Shown piece by piece: positions 37,141 through 37,238 of a stretch of DNA of 37,238 bases. The notes beneath the pieces were generated by a model, which was not told where the DNA came from, made no database searches, and was given only the letters and a program-made list of their open reading frames with translations. The DNA comes from Deltaproteobacteria bacterium (GTDB lineage Bacteria; Desulfobacterota; Syntrophia; Syntrophales; UBA2210). The first letter of the stretch is position 1, and every line of letters begins with the position of its first letter. The position numbers and the translations under genes are program-made. The stretch covers positions 1 to 37,238 of the forward strand of contig JAFDBG010000006.1 of NCBI GenBank assembly GCA_019313385.1, in the 5' to 3' direction.

Positions 37141-37238
37141 CCAACCCATCTTGGAACTTGTTTTCAGGTGGGATAGGATGCGACAGTTGGTGAGAGATTC
37201 CCCCTGCGGTTCTTTGACAAAATAATCAGGAAAAGGTT

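Noticed and set aside
37190-37238. Possible CRISPR leader or promoter (ttctTTGACAaaataatcagg) at the right edge
   Set aside because: Only a -35-like hexamer is visible and the window ends; no repeat present to support it.

Overview
The window looks like a chromosomal segment from a deltaproteobacterium-like (Syntrophales/Desulfo-type) bacterium; this lineage is inferred from gene content only. Left part, mostly housekeeping: TetR regulator, double-TM2 protein, two tandem M16 peptidases and an M20 peptidase, rsmA, tsaD, nadB, and a glycine-cleavage operon gcvT-gcvH-gcvPA-gcvPB-lipA. Middle part: a gene-poor, decayed stretch (about 15.0-16.3 kb), an IHF/HU gene and a DUF6485-type gene. These are followed by an ~8.1 kb accessory island (17.15-25.29 kb). 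The island encodes a TonB-dependent receptor, a dedicated TonB-ExbB-ExbD, a lipoprotein with two tandem repeats resembling the oxidoreductase molybdopterin-binding fold, a CcsA-like and a short ResB-like membrane protein, and a divergent WtpA/ModA-type (tungstate/molybdate) binding protein. It is bounded by two ~130 bp imperfect direct repeats (~83% identical by hand alignment). Each repeat spans the 3' end of the DUF6485 gene and the 3' end of lpdA, so the left boundary carries an lpdA remnant and the right boundary a DUF6485 remnant. This island, possibly a dedicated oxyanion or metal-chelate uptake system, is the best candidate for an undescribed system. Right part: lpdA, two inverted arrays of 8-bp repeats, pyrD-pyrK, rimI, a mannose-type PTS cluster without a visible IID, a NUDIX hydrolase, a single-chain Type IIG restriction-modification enzyme overlapping (ATGA) a membrane-anchored TPR-like protein, and an attC-like folded site followed by a truncated HicB-like start. 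Functions are assigned by reading motifs only; no searches were run.
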